A DNA stretch of 64,000 nucleotides from Pedobacter riviphilus (GTDB lineage Bacteria > Bacteroidota > Bacteroidia > Sphingobacteriales > Sphingobacteriaceae). Each line of letters starts with the position of its first letter. Within the stretch, counting starts at the first letter, position 1. The stretch is taken from positions 2,108,001 through 2,172,000 of the forward strand of contig NZ_CP061171.1 of NCBI RefSeq assembly GCF_014692875.1, written 5' to 3'. Shown one piece after another: positions 9,904 through 19,189 of this stretch. Under the pieces are notes generated by a model. That model made no database searches. It was not told the origin of the DNA and saw nothing but the letters and a program-made list of their open reading frames with translations. Position numbers and translations under genes: made by a program.

Positions 9904-11817
9904 ATGAGATCAACGATAACGGCAGGATACATATTTATTTTATTGTTCAATTTTGCCTTAACAAAAGCACAGGAAACCGGCCATAGGAGTGCCATTATTC
10001 CTGCTCCTGTGACGTTTGAAAAACACGCGGGCGAATTTGTGTTCAATGAACAGACCGTCATTACAGCCGATGCTACTGGGCAGCCACTGCTCGGTTTTTT
10101 TAAAGCCTACCTTTCTGGCCTAAGCAAATTTCCGGGAGGGCAGCCCGCCAAAGGGATGCTTCCCCAAACGGTAAAAAATAAGCCGAATAGCATCCTGTTT
10201 ACCAGCAAAGGCGCAGAAAATCTGCCAGATGAAGGCTACAAGCTTAGCATTACGCCGCAGACCATTGTGGTGACGGGCAAAAAAGCGGGGTTATTTTATG
10301 GGATGCAATCGCTCATCCAGCTGTTCCCCGTAGAAACTACAGGGGAGCTGAGGCTGCCCTGCCAAAGCATTAGCGACTATCCAAGATTTGGCTACCGTGG
10401 GCTGATGCTCGATGTATCACGTCATTTTTTTACGGTTACTCAGGTTAAAGATTTGCTCGATATGATGGCACACTATAAATTAAATCGCTTTCACTGGCAC
10501 TTAACCGACGATCAGGGCTGGAGAATAGAGATTAAAAGTTTGCCAAAACTTACACAGGTAGGTGCTTTTAGGGTGCCCCGTATAGGCGATTTTGGCGCAA
10601 TGGATCCGCCTAAACCTGGAGAGAAGGCCACAGATGGTGGTTTTTATACACAGGATGAGATACGTGAGGTGATCAGGTATGCTGCAGAAAGAAACATCCA
10701 GGTAATGCCCGAAATCGATGTGCCTGGCCATTCCATGGCCGCCATTGCCGCTTATCCCGAACTTTCCTGCACACAGGATACCAGTATTAAAGTAAATCCG
10801 GGCAGCAGTTTTGCCAAATGGTTTTCCGACGGGAAGTATGAGATGTATATCGACAACACCCTTAACCCTGCAAACGAAGCAACCTATGTATTCCTAGACA
10901 AGGTTTTTACTGAGGTTGCCTCCTTGTTTCCGTATGAGTATATCCATATCGGTGGTGATGAGTGTTTTAAAGGGTTTTGGGAGAAAGATGCTGGAATACA
11001 GGCGTTCATGAAAAAAATGAATATCGCAACCACCCATGAGTTGCAGGGCTATTTTATCAGCAGGTTGAATAAGATCATTAGTTCAAAAAACAAAAAACTG
11101 ATCGGCTGGGATGAAATACTGGAAGGCGGATTGAATGACCAGGTTGCCATTATGAACCGTTTTGGAGAGAAAGGGGCCATAGCCCAATTAAAGAAAAAAC
11201 TGAATATTGTTCTAGCACCTGGAAATAATGGTTTATATTTTGATTATGCACAGAGCCAATCAGATATGGAATCCATCAATCACGGAGGCTTTTCGCCGGT
11301 CTGGAAAGCTTACGCGTATAACCCCGAATATGAATCATTAACAGCCGAAGATAAAAAACATATCCTGGGTGTTTCCGGCTGCGTGTGGACTGAACATATT
11401 CCTTCTGTTTCCAAATTACAATATATGATATTTCCGAGGATGTTTGCGCTTGCAGAAACGGCATGGAGCCAGGAAAGCAACAAGGATTATAAAGGATTTG
11501 CTGAAAACACCCTGCCAAAGCATCTCGAAAAACTGGATAAAGCCGGCTACAATTACCGCGTACCTACACCTTTTGCCTATACCGATACTACCCTTGTTGG
11601 AAAACAGTTTTATTTTGACCTGAAAGTGCCGATGGCGGGAGCAAAGATATATTATACGCTGAGTAACCGTTTACCCGGCGATGCCGATCATGAATATCGC
11701 GGGCCGATAAGCCTCGATGTTCCGGAGGGAAAAAAAAGAGTATTGAAAATATTGGTGGTTTCGCCTTCAGGCCGTAGAAGCGTGGTTACGAACATTACAT
11801 TGGATAACAGCATTTAA
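9904..11817 (+). CDS. GH20 beta-N-acetylhexosaminidase
   Basis: A 637-residue exported enzyme that would remove terminal N-acetylhexosamine from a glycan. A signal peptide (IFILLFNFALTKAQ) precedes a GH20b-type domain (about 30-150). The catalytic barrel (about 155-510) contains YRGLMLDVSRHFFTV, RFHWHLTDDQGWRIEI, PEIDVPGHSMAAIAAYPEL and HIGGDECFKGFW, where the Asp-Glu pair is the catalytic dyad. The C-terminal part (YYTLSNRLPGD onward) resembles a chitobiase-type C-terminal domain. It lies five bases after the DUF6528-like gene, so it belongs to the same operon. Confidence 0.95.
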   Translation: MRSTITAGYIFILLFNFALTKAQETGHRSAIIPAPVTFEKHAGEFVFNEQTVITADATGQPLLGFFKAYLSGLSKFPGGQPAKGMLPQTVKNKPNSILFTSKGAENLPDEGYKLSITPQTIVVTGKKAGLFYGMQSLIQLFPVETTGELRLPCQSISDYPRFGYRGLMLDVSRHFFTVTQVKDLLDMMAHYKLNRFHWHLTDDQGWRIEIKSLPKLTQVGAFRVPRIGDFGAMDPPKPGEKATDGGFYTQDEIREVIRYAAERNIQVMPEIDVPGHSMAAIAAYPELSCTQDTSIKVNPGSSFAKWFSDGKYEMYIDNTLNPANEATYVFLDKVFTEVASLFPYEYIHIGGDECFKGFWEKDAGIQAFMKKMNIATTHELQGYFISRLNKIISSKNKKLIGWDEILEGGLNDQVAIMNRFGEKGAIAQLKKKLNIVLAPGNNGLYFDYAQSQSDMESINHGGFSPVWKAYAYNPEYESLTAEDKKHILGVSGCVWTEHIPSVSKLQYMIFPRMFALAETAWSQESNKDYKGFAENTLPKHLEKLDKAGYNYRVPTPFAYTDTTLVGKQFYFDLKVPMAGAKIYYTLSNRLPGDADHEYRGPISLDVPEGKKRVLKILVVSPSGRRSVVTNITLDNSI

Positions 11818-11830
11818 AGCAAACACACAA

Positions 11831-11938
11831 ATGAAATTAAAACAATTATCAGCCCTTGTTCTGGTTGCCGGATTGCTGGTTCTCTTCGGTTTTCAGCTAA
11901 GAGAAGAGCAGCCTAATCCGGCAGTTTCGAAGTATTGA
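11831..11938 (+). CDS. Signal-peptide leader of the GH106-like hydrolase, separated by a frame break
   Basis: This 35-codon frame encodes MKLKQLSALVLVAGLLVLFG followed by FQLREEQPNPAVSKY, a typical signal peptide with the first residues of a mature protein. It stops at 11936-11938, where the large hydrolase frame is already open. Adding one T to the TTT run at 11925-11927 joins them as ...NPAVFEVLKRSFKNP. The hydrolase therefore lost its export signal through a one-base break, real or artefactual. Read alone this is unlikely to be an independent gene. Confidence 0.6.
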   Translation: MKLKQLSALVLVAGLLVLFGFQLREEQPNPAVSKY

Positions 11939-14900
11939 AAAGAAGCTTTAAAAATCCTGTCAGCGCCTACGGCACAACCCCATTTTGGGTTTGGAATGCG
12001 AAGGTAAGCAAGCCGCTAATCGATTCGATGCTGCTCGATTATAAGAAAAACGACTTTTCGGGGGTAATCGTTCATGCCAGGCCCGGACTGATTACCGAAT
12101 ATTTATCAGCAGAATGGTTCAGTCTGTTTGAATATGCCGTGCAACAGGGCAAAAAGCTGGGGCTTAAAGTGTGGATCTACGATGAGAATTCGTATCCTAC
12201 CGGTTTTGGCGGCGGCTTGGTTCCAGACCAAATGCCAGAGTCGTATAACCAGGGGCAAATGTTATACATGAGCGAGGCAGAGCAACTTCCCGATAACCTT
12301 ACCGATATCTTCATCGTTCTGAAAGCAGTTAACGGATCCTTTGTAAACGTCAGCTCAAACCTGGCTGCAGAGCACGGTAAAACAGGAAAATATCAGATTT
12401 TTAAAAAGGTAAATTACGAAAAATCGAACCGGGGTACGGTGGCAGGCCCTATTGGATCTTCTTATGTAGATCTGATGGCCAAGGGTGTAACACAGAAGTT
12501 TATGGATATCACCTTCAAGGGATATGAAAAAGTTGCCGGCCGCGAATTTGGAAAAACCGTTCCGGGTATTTTTTCTGATGAACCAACCATTATTAATGAA
12601 GGAAAGGATTGCGTACGCTGGACACCTGATTTGTTTGCCAGCTTTAAAGAAAAATGGGGCTACGATCTGACCCTGCATCTACCTTCTTTGTTTGAGGAAA
12701 CCGGAAACTGGAAAAAAGTAAGGCACAACTATTATCAGACCCTGTTACAGTTGTTTATAGACCGGTGGTCTAAACCTATGTTCAACTATACGCAGCAAAA
12801 GGGCTTAACCTGGACAGGGCATTACTGGGAACACGGCTGGCCAAGTCCTTATCACGGACCAGACAATATGGCCATGTATGCCTGGCACCAAATGCCGGGG
12901 ATAGACATGCTGTTTAACCAATATAATGAAGAAAAGCCGGTACAGTTTGGCAACATCAGGGCGGTTAAGGAGCTGAGTAGTGTTGCCAATCAGCTTGGTA
13001 AACAGCGTACGCTTTCAGAAACCTATGGCGGCGGAGGTTGGGAACTCACATTTAAAGACATGAAACGATTGGGCGACTGGGAATTTGTACTGGGTGTGAA
13101 TTTTATGAACCAGCACCTTTCGTTCATGACCATTACCGGGGCAAGAAAATACGATTATCCGCCCAGCTTTTCTTATCACGAACCCTGGTGGCCGTTTTAT
13201 AAAACGCTGAACCAGTATTTTGCCCGATTGTCGCTTTGCCTGGCCTCAGGTCAGCAAAAAAATGAAATACTGGTGCTGGAGCCAACAACTTCAGCCTGGA
13301 TGTATTATTTCAAGGGTAAGGAGAATAAACGCTTCTTTGAGATTGCAAAAGGTTTCAACGATTTTGTTACCACTTTGCAAAAACAGCATGTAGAGTATGA
13401 TCTGGGTTGCGAAAACATCATCAAAGACCAGGCGAAAATTGAAAACGGAAAGTTTGTCATAGGGCAGCGTGCATATAGTACGGTGGTTATCCCACCCGGG
13501 ATGGACAACTTGGATGGCCCTACATTTAACCTATTGAAAACATATGCCAGTCAGGGTGGCAAAGTAATCCTGTTTGAAAAACCGGGTTTTGTTGACGGAA
13601 ATACCGGTATCTCCGACAATTTTTTCAATGCCGGTCATTCAAACATACAACAGGCCATGGCTTCAGATAAAATACAGGTCATGAAGGAGCATTTGCTGCC
13701 AAGCGATTTCAGAATTTCCGCTGTTAGCGATAAAGGAATAGGGGGTAACCTCTATTACCAACGTAGGCAGCTTGCCGACGGGCAATTGGTTTTCCTTTCC
13801 AATGCAAGTATGGACGCTGCTGCAACAGGCAGTGTGGCACTTAAAGGTAAAGATGTACTGCTTATGGATCTTTTTAAAGGCGAAATTGATGACTACCCTG
13901 AAAAGAGGATTCAGGACAAGATTGAATTTAATTTTACCATCCCACCGGCAGGGAGCATGATGGTTTTTGTATCTGATAAGAAAGAAGCTGGTTTTAAGGT
14001 GGCAGCGCCTCTAATAAACAAAGAAGTGATAAAAACGTTGCCGGCTAAAGTTCTCCGTCCCGATGAAAACACGCTGATGATAGATTTTTGCGACCTAGAG
14101 TTGAAACGCCCCGACAGCGCATACCGCGATCTGCATGTTGGGATAGCTTCTAATACTGCTTTTAAACATTTTGGCTTTAAAGACGGGGTAGGAAATCCCT
14201 GGAACAACCGCACACAATTTAAAGACAGGATAGTTGCCCGCGATACTTTCTCTGCTGGAAGTGGTTATACCGCAACTTATCATTTTGAAATAGATAGAAA
14301 TGTAAAGCTGAAGCACTGCCGTGCCGTAATAGAGCAGCGCGGGCTTTGGAACAGCGTAACCATAAACGGGATAAAAGTAGAAGCCCAACCAGGTAAATGG
14401 TGGCTTGATCGGTCTTTTGGTGTTTTTGATATCGCTAAATACCTTAAACCTGGCAAAAACAGCCTGGCCCTGTCGGTTTCGCCTATGCGGGTGTATGCCG
14501 AAATAGAACCGGTATATATCCTGGGTGATTTTAATCTGGCTGCAGCTGCCAAAGGCTGGAAGATTGTGCCCCCGCAGGCGCTTACATTTGGCTCATGGGA
14601 TAAACAGGGACTGCCGCTTTATGGACAGGGCATTAAATACATTAAAGAACTCCAGGTTCAAAAAGCTGGAATACCGTGTATCCTTAGAATGAAAAAATGG
14701 AAGGGTACTGTGGCTGCAATAAAAGTTAACGGTGCTTCGGTTGGGATTATCACTTCAGAGCCGAATGAGCTTGATATAAGTTCTTATCTGAAAAAGGGGA
14801 ACAACCGTATAGAAGTAGAAGTGATCGGAAGCCTGAAGAATCTGTTAGGACCTCATCATAATAAACCTTTGCCTGGACTGGTAGACCCCGGTAAATGGTA

Positions 14901-14991
14901 TAATGTGAAAACTTATCCTTCGGGAAGTGATTATCAGACCTATAGTTATGGACTGGAAGAGGATTTTGACTTATTGACGTATGCTAAATAG
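11935..14991 (+). CDS. Large GH106-like glycoside hydrolase (alpha-L-rhamnosidase type), leader in another frame
   Basis: A 1018-residue frame, 1053 with the restored leader. The start block TTPFWVWNAKV, the motif WIYDENSYPTGFGGG and FSDEPTI resemble the GH106-like family of large secreted glycosidases, in which alpha-L-rhamnosidases are known. A catalytic half (about 1-600) is followed by beta-rich C-terminal parts, including a galactose-binding-like domain (RGLWNSVTINGIKVEAQPGKWW). The TTG at 11935 is an artificial start: the frame is already open from 11917 and the signal peptide lies upstream in the other frame. With GH20 it suggests a substrate holding both rhamnose and amino sugar. The exact GH family is uncertain. 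Confidence 0.7.
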   Translation: MKRSFKNPVSAYGTTPFWVWNAKVSKPLIDSMLLDYKKNDFSGVIVHARPGLITEYLSAEWFSLFEYAVQQGKKLGLKVWIYDENSYPTGFGGGLVPDQMPESYNQGQMLYMSEAEQLPDNLTDIFIVLKAVNGSFVNVSSNLAAEHGKTGKYQIFKKVNYEKSNRGTVAGPIGSSYVDLMAKGVTQKFMDITFKGYEKVAGREFGKTVPGIFSDEPTIINEGKDCVRWTPDLFASFKEKWGYDLTLHLPSLFEETGNWKKVRHNYYQTLLQLFIDRWSKPMFNYTQQKGLTWTGHYWEHGWPSPYHGPDNMAMYAWHQMPGIDMLFNQYNEEKPVQFGNIRAVKELSSVANQLGKQRTLSETYGGGGWELTFKDMKRLGDWEFVLGVNFMNQHLSFMTITGARKYDYPPSFSYHEPWWPFYKTLNQYFARLSLCLASGQQKNEILVLEPTTSAWMYYFKGKENKRFFEIAKGFNDFVTTLQKQHVEYDLGCENIIKDQAKIENGKFVIGQRAYSTVVIPPGMDNLDGPTFNLLKTYASQGGKVILFEKPGFVDGNTGISDNFFNAGHSNIQQAMASDKIQVMKEHLLPSDFRISAVSDKGIGGNLYYQRRQLADGQLVFLSNASMDAAATGSVALKGKDVLLMDLFKGEIDDYPEKRIQDKIEFNFTIPPAGSMMVFVSDKKEAGFKVAAPLINKEVIKTLPAKVLRPDENTLMIDFCDLELKRPDSAYRDLHVGIASNTAFKHFGFKDGVGNPWNNRTQFKDRIVARDTFSAGSGYTATYHFEIDRNVKLKHCRAVIEQRGLWNSVTINGIKVEAQPGKWWLDRSFGVFDIAKYLKPGKNSLALSVSPMRVYAEIEPVYILGDFNLAAAAKGWKIVPPQALTFGSWDKQGLPLYGQGIKYIKELQVQKAGIPCILRMKKWKGTVAAIKVNGASVGIITSEPNELDISSYLKKGNNRIEVEVIGSLKNLLGPHHNKPLPGLVDPGKWYNVKTYPSGSDYQTYSYGLEEDFDLLTYAK

Positions 14992-15110
14992 TTTAACAAT
15001 AAACTATCTGTTCACAATCCTTTTGGTTGCAAACACATTAAAGCAATATGTTTTCTGCTGATTGCAATCCTGCGTATATTTGAATACTATTTTTTTAAAA
15101 CCAAGCTATT

Positions 15111-16097
15111 ATGCGAATTTTAGTTACAGGAAGTAGCGGGCATCTGGGCGAAGCCATCATTAGAACATTACTAAACACAAAGACAGATTATATAGGTATT
15201 GACCTGAATCCATCTGAGTACACAACGGTAACAGGCACTATAACTGACAGACACTTTGTTGATAAATGTATGAAAGGGGTCGATGCGGTCATTCACACAG
15301 CAACACTCCATAAACCTCATGTTGCTACACATACCTATCAGGATTTTATCGACACGAACCTGACCGGCACACTGAATTTACTGGAAGCGGCAAGGACAAA
15401 TGGGGTAAAGGCATTTGTTTACACCAGTACGACCAGTACCTTCGGCGACATGCTTACACCCGAAGCAGGAAAACCTGCTGTATGGATCACAGAGGATACA
15501 AAAGCAATCCCTAAAAATATTTACGGCGTGACAAAAAATGCGGCCGAAGATCTTTGCCAGCTGTTTTACCGCAACCATCAATTGCCTTGTATTGTCCTAA
15601 AAACCTCGCGCTTCTTTCCAGAAGCAGATGATAAAAAATCAGTACGCGAATTATACGACGATGAGAACCTAAAGCTGAATGAATATCTTTACAGAAGGGT
15701 GGACATTGAAGATGCCGTAAATGCTCATTTATTGGCTATTGAAAAAGCAGGGAGTTTAGGCTTTGCTAAATATATCATTAGTGCAACGTCGCCATTTTCT
15801 CAAAGCGACTTGCTGGCTTTAAGATATGATGTCCCAGGTGTATTAGCAAAAATTTTCCCTGATTATGAAGCCATTTATCAATCCAGAAATTGGATGATGA
15901 TGCCTACTATTGACCGCGTTTACGTGAACGAAAGCGCAAGAATAGAACTGGGGTGGAAACCACAATACGATTTTGGCTATGCTTTAACATGTCTGAGAGA
16001 AGGAAAAGACTTCAGGAGCGAGCTGTCAAAGCTGGTAGGCATAAAAGGATATCATCCCGAAGTGTTTGAACATGGTCCCTATCCGGTAAATGAGTAA
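15111..16097 (+). CDS. NAD-dependent epimerase/dehydratase (extended SDR family)
   Basis: A 328-residue Rossmann protein: TGSSGHLGEAI for NAD(P) binding at residues 6-16, an acidic residue after strand 2 (YIGIDLN), and the catalytic YGVTK pair around residue 145 with an upstream STTSTF serine region. It resembles nucleotide-sugar epimerases, although the substrate cannot be read from the sequence. It stands 119 bases after the glycan locus, with its own upstream region, and converges on the hydrolase at 16142. Confidence 0.85.
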   Translation: MRILVTGSSGHLGEAIIRTLLNTKTDYIGIDLNPSEYTTVTGTITDRHFVDKCMKGVDAVIHTATLHKPHVATHTYQDFIDTNLTGTLNLLEAARTNGVKAFVYTSTTSTFGDMLTPEAGKPAVWITEDTKAIPKNIYGVTKNAAEDLCQLFYRNHQLPCIVLKTSRFFPEADDKKSVRELYDDENLKLNEYLYRRVDIEDAVNAHLLAIEKAGSLGFAKYIISATSPFSQSDLLALRYDVPGVLAKIFPDYEAIYQSRNWMMMPTIDRVYVNESARIELGWKPQYDFGYALTCLREGKDFRSELSKLVGIKGYHPEVFEHGPYPVNE

Positions 16098-16141
16098 TGA
16101 TGCGACTTTCTATTACAAAAATTTGCAATTAGAACTTACAT

Positions 16142-17011
16142 TTATGGCATCCCGCTTGACTGAAAAAAGATTGATAAGGCTTTTGCAATTTTTTCCGGAC
16201 TGTTGTCGTTATCAGCGGCTATATGTCCTAAACCGTGGAATTCTAGGCGCTTTACTTGCGGCAAAACATTGTTTAATTTATCAAGTGCAAGTTTAAAGTA
16301 ACGTTGGCTCCTGGTTCCACCCATCAGCAGCATTTCAGCTTTAATCTCTTTACACTGATCTATAATTCCAGGTGATTGATGCACCAGCATGAGATCGTAT
16401 TGCATTGTTGGTATTAAGGATTTTAACGAGACACCATCGCCCACTTGTTTCTTCGAATCTGCATTTATCGCAATATTTAGCAATGGTGCAATAAGAAAAG
16501 CTGGTAAGGATGTAAATAAAGAGGGGTCATCGGTGCCTTTTATGGCCGCGAACATTGCTTTTCCAAGATTTCCACGAGAGAGAGCTGATTCATAGCGACT
16601 GCCCCAGGCCGCAGGATCAGTTCCTTCGACTGGAATCGGAGGTTCGTAGAGTGCTACTTTTTTAAGCGCAGGTTCTATGATAGCTGTTTGAAGTACACAA
16701 ATAGCACCAGAACTAAGCCCAAATATCTTATCCGTTGCTGTCTTATGGATTAGCGCCTGCAAATCTTCGCTTTCTGATCCAATGCCATAGTTGGGGCCAA
16801 ACGGACCGCTTAAACCACGACCACGCCTGTCTGGAATATAAACAGTGAATTCATTGGATAAGAAGCTGGCAAGTTTCATGAAATTTTTAGAAGTCATCAT
16901 GGCGCCATGGACAAGAATAACTCCTGGCCCAGTCCCGGTTTGTTTATAACCAATTCTTGTTCCATCCTTTGACATAACATAGTTGGTAGTATATTTCTCT
17001 AAGAGAGCCAT
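16142..17011 (-). CDS. Alpha/beta-fold hydrolase
   Basis: A 289-residue cytoplasmic protein with the usual order: oxyanion-hole HGAMMTS, DRRGRGLSG after the second core strand, nucleophile elbow FGLSSGA with the central Ser, and a C-terminal His in HGLGHIAAD. No signal peptide. The substrate is unknown; this class covers esterases, thioesterases and C-C hydrolases. It is a single gene on the minus strand, convergent with the epimerase. Confidence 0.85.
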   Translation of the reverse strand: MALLEKYTTNYVMSKDGTRIGYKQTGTGPGVILVHGAMMTSKNFMKLASFLSNEFTVYIPDRRGRGLSGPFGPNYGIGSESEDLQALIHKTATDKIFGLSSGAICVLQTAIIEPALKKVALYEPPIPVEGTDPAAWGSRYESALSRGNLGKAMFAAIKGTDDPSLFTSLPAFLIAPLLNIAINADSKKQVGDGVSLKSLIPTMQYDLMLVHQSPGIIDQCKEIKAEMLLMGGTRSQRYFKLALDKLNNVLPQVKRLEFHGLGHIAADNDNSPEKIAKALSIFFQSSGMP

Positions 17012-17187
17012 AGGCTGATCGGGTTTTATAATTAAAAATACGAAGAAATTGCGTTACCCAGCTTCAATTCTGTCCGATTAAATATGCTTATCTGAATTAG
17101 ATCAGTATAATAAAAGAGGGTAGGTCTTTCAAAAAAGAAAGATTCGACCCAGATTTACTGCATTGATAAAGCGATGAAATACATAAA

Positions 17188-17910
17188 TTACCTGCTCACA
17201 ATCTTTTTTGCTACAAATTCGTTGAAAAAGAAATCCCTATAAATACTTCCGATAGGGATTTCGTTTGTACCGATGTATACCGTGTTATTATCCACTGAGT
17301 CAATGTGCTTAACATTGATGATATAGGATTTGCTAACTCTCACAAACATATCTTTTGGTAGTTGATCGTGGATTGTTTTGATGTTCATGGCCGTAATTAC
17401 TTTCTGTGTTTCGCTGTGCATCACCACATAATCTTTTAAACCTTGAATAAAAAGTATGTTATTGAAATAGACTTTAAAAATTCTTCGCTCTGCTTTCACA
17501 AAGAAAAAATCATCTGCCACCTGTTCAACACTGTTATCAGCGTAATCTGCTTTGAATAATTTGGAGTAGGTGTGGGCTTTTTCAACTGCCTTTTGAAAAC
17601 GCCCTAATTTTATGGGTTTTATCAGGTAGTCAATCGCATCTACTTCGTAACTGTCGGTAGCAAATTCAGAATAGGCAGTTGTAAAAACAACAAATGTTTC
17701 TTTTGGAATGGTACGGGCAAATTCAATTCCGTTAATTCCGGGCATGTGTATATCAAGAAAGATTAACTCAACGGTATTGTTTTCCATAAAACTTGTAACG
17801 GTTTCGGGGCCGCTGAATGAACCGATTAAATCTAAATCGTCTGTTTGATTAATCAACATCTCTATGGCCTCTCTTGCCAATGGTTCATCATCTATAATAA
17901 TGCAGTTCAT
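17188..17910 (-). CDS. LytTR-family response regulator
   Basis: A 240-residue protein with a receiver domain (IIIDDEPLAREAI, phospho-acceptor Asp in LIFLDIHMPG, TTAYSEFA, Lys in YLIKPIK) and a C-terminal LytTR DNA-binding domain (about 140-240, with FFVKAERRIFKVYFNNILFI and FVRVSKSYIINVKHIDSV). The ATG at 17910 overlaps the kinase stop as ATGA, which fixes the start and couples translation to the kinase. Its likely targets are the tandem and duplicated motifs upstream of the exporter and of the TonB receptor. Confidence 0.93.
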   Translation of the reverse strand: MNCIIIDDEPLAREAIEMLINQTDDLDLIGSFSGPETVTSFMENNTVELIFLDIHMPGINGIEFARTIPKETFVVFTTAYSEFATDSYEVDAIDYLIKPIKLGRFQKAVEKAHTYSKLFKADYADNSVEQVADDFFFVKAERRIFKVYFNNILFIQGLKDYVVMHSETQKVITAMNIKTIHDQLPKDMFVRVSKSYIINVKHIDSVDNNTVYIGTNEIPIGSIYRDFFFNEFVAKKIVSR

Positions 17911-18953
17911 AATTTTATGGTTAAGGTTATGCAATATCTTTCTGAACCATCCTCAATACTTAAACTATGAGCGGTCGGGAACAAAAGTTCCAGTCTCCGT
18001 TTCACGTTTGTTAACCCTAATCCGCCAGTATTACCAATATTACTAACAGATTTAAGCACTGGTTTGGAGTTGATGCATTTAAAGAAAAGTTCGTCATTCC
18101 TAATATCAAAATACAGGTTTACATAAGACGATCTTGTTACATCGTTGTTGTGCTTCACCGCATTTTCTACAAACGAAATGAGCAACAAAGGTGGAATTTG
18201 TACGCCGTTCAGATCTCCCTCTTTTGAAATCAGGAAATCAAAACTATCCCGCCTTACTTTTTCCAAAGCTAAAAAATCTTCCAGGAAATGAATATCCGAA
18301 GTCAATAACACTTTATCTCTTGCACTGTCATAAAGCTGGTAGCGAAGCAGATCGCTCAGCTTCATTAAAACCTGCGAGGCCTTTTCAGGATCTTTCTTTG
18401 TTAGCACATTGGCATTGTTCAGCATATTAAACAAAAAATGTGGGTTGATCTGGTTTTTCAATTGTTCTAATTCTGCATAAGTTTTAGACTGTTTCAGCTC
18501 GTAGATCAATTGCTTGTCCATCATTCCCTTCTGAAAAAGTTTTATGGAAGAGGAAGCCGCGAGCAGCAACACAGTAAGGAAAGAAAAAAGCGGGATGTTA
18601 AGCCCATGATCCTTATTAAAAGGATTGAAAAAATAGCCACAAATACCCATTATAACAAGGATGCCAATAACAGATAAGCAGTATTCAATATTTTTATTCC
18701 TGAATAAAAGTGTTGGCACCAGCACATACATATTTACATAGAATAATAACATAATATATACAAATATCGCCAACGGATTGGCTATTATAGAAGTGCTGTT
18801 GTACAGCACTGTACCCATAAAAGCAATGAATAACAGATGCCGGAATATCCTATGGCCAGGTGAAATCAGGAAACGAAAAAGTACGTTTTCGCTAATCGGC
18901 TGTTTATGGGTAAAATCATTCATTGATGAAATTGTATAGCACAAACTTAACAT
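17907..18953 (-). CDS. LytS/YehU-type sensor histidine kinase
   Basis: A 348-residue membrane kinase. The N-terminal half has about four membrane helices (for example IFRHLLFIAFMGTVLY and LAIFVYIMLLFYVNMYVLV). A coiled linker precedes the His_kinase box LKNQINPHFLFNMLNNAN, where His is the phosphorylation site, and an ATPase domain with FVENAVKHN and GNTGGLGLTNVKRRLELLFP. No sensor domain is seen outside the membrane part. A second ATG at 18923 would give a protein ten residues shorter. It forms an operon with the LytTR regulator and diverges from the exporter genes. Confidence 0.92.
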   Translation of the reverse strand: MLSLCYTISSMNDFTHKQPISENVLFRFLISPGHRIFRHLLFIAFMGTVLYNSTSIIANPLAIFVYIMLLFYVNMYVLVPTLLFRNKNIEYCLSVIGILVIMGICGYFFNPFNKDHGLNIPLFSFLTVLLLAASSSIKLFQKGMMDKQLIYELKQSKTYAELEQLKNQINPHFLFNMLNNANVLTKKDPEKASQVLMKLSDLLRYQLYDSARDKVLLTSDIHFLEDFLALEKVRRDSFDFLISKEGDLNGVQIPPLLLISFVENAVKHNNDVTRSSYVNLYFDIRNDELFFKCINSKPVLKSVSNIGNTGGLGLTNVKRRLELLFPTAHSLSIEDGSERYCITLTIKL

Positions 18954-18972
18954 TTAAAGAGATGCTTTGATC

Positions 18973-19010
18973 TGCTTTTATACAAAAGCGTGTGCTTTTT
19001 ATACGAAAGC
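18973..19010. promoter_or_regulatory. Tandem palindromic repeat, candidate LytTR operator
   Basis: Two copies lie 20-21 bases apart: TGCTTTTATACAAAAGC (18973-18989) and TGCTTTTTATACGAAAGC (18993-19010). Each is itself a near palindrome. Direct repeats with about two helical turns between them are the usual geometry for LytTR regulators. The repeat sits in the divergent region between the kinase start and the exporter genes, and related versions occur at 19072 and 23718. Binding is an inference. Confidence 0.5.
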
Positions 19011-19070
19011 AGGAAATACCATTAAAACGCATAAAACAAGAGATATTATATTGCTTAGTAGTGCCCCAAT

Positions 19071-19175
19071 ATGCTTTGCTATAAAAGATACCGAGTTTGG
19101 TATAATTCCCAAAAGGGTAGTTATCCCAAAAGGTAGTTTTACTTCCAAAATTGCAATCGGTAATCGATTTTATTA
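19071..19175 (+). promoter_or_regulatory. Leader copy A of a duplicated promoter/5' leader (exporter operon)
   Basis: This stretch aligns by eye with 23717-23820, upstream of the TonB receptor. Shared blocks in the same order are TATAAAAGA/TATAAAAAGA, TTGGTATAATT, AAAGGGTAGTT/AAAGGTAGTT, TCCAAAATT, CAATCG and CGATTT. It ends 14 bases before the TolC start. A conserved promoter plus leader at two transcription units implies joint control, probably by the adjacent LytTR pair. GGTAGTT occurs twice here (19116, 19132). Confidence 0.6.
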
Positions 19176-19189
19176 AAGATGAGAAACAT

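Noticed and set aside
15111-17011. Part of the upstream glycan locus
   Set aside because: The epimerase has its own 119-base upstream gap and the alpha/beta hydrolase is on the other strand; neither shows a link to the sugar enzymes.
18967-19176. A 69-codon frame in the divergent region before the TolC gene
   Set aside because: It runs through the tandem operator-like repeats and the leader copy, has no protein-like pattern, and is absent in the parallel leader at 23717.
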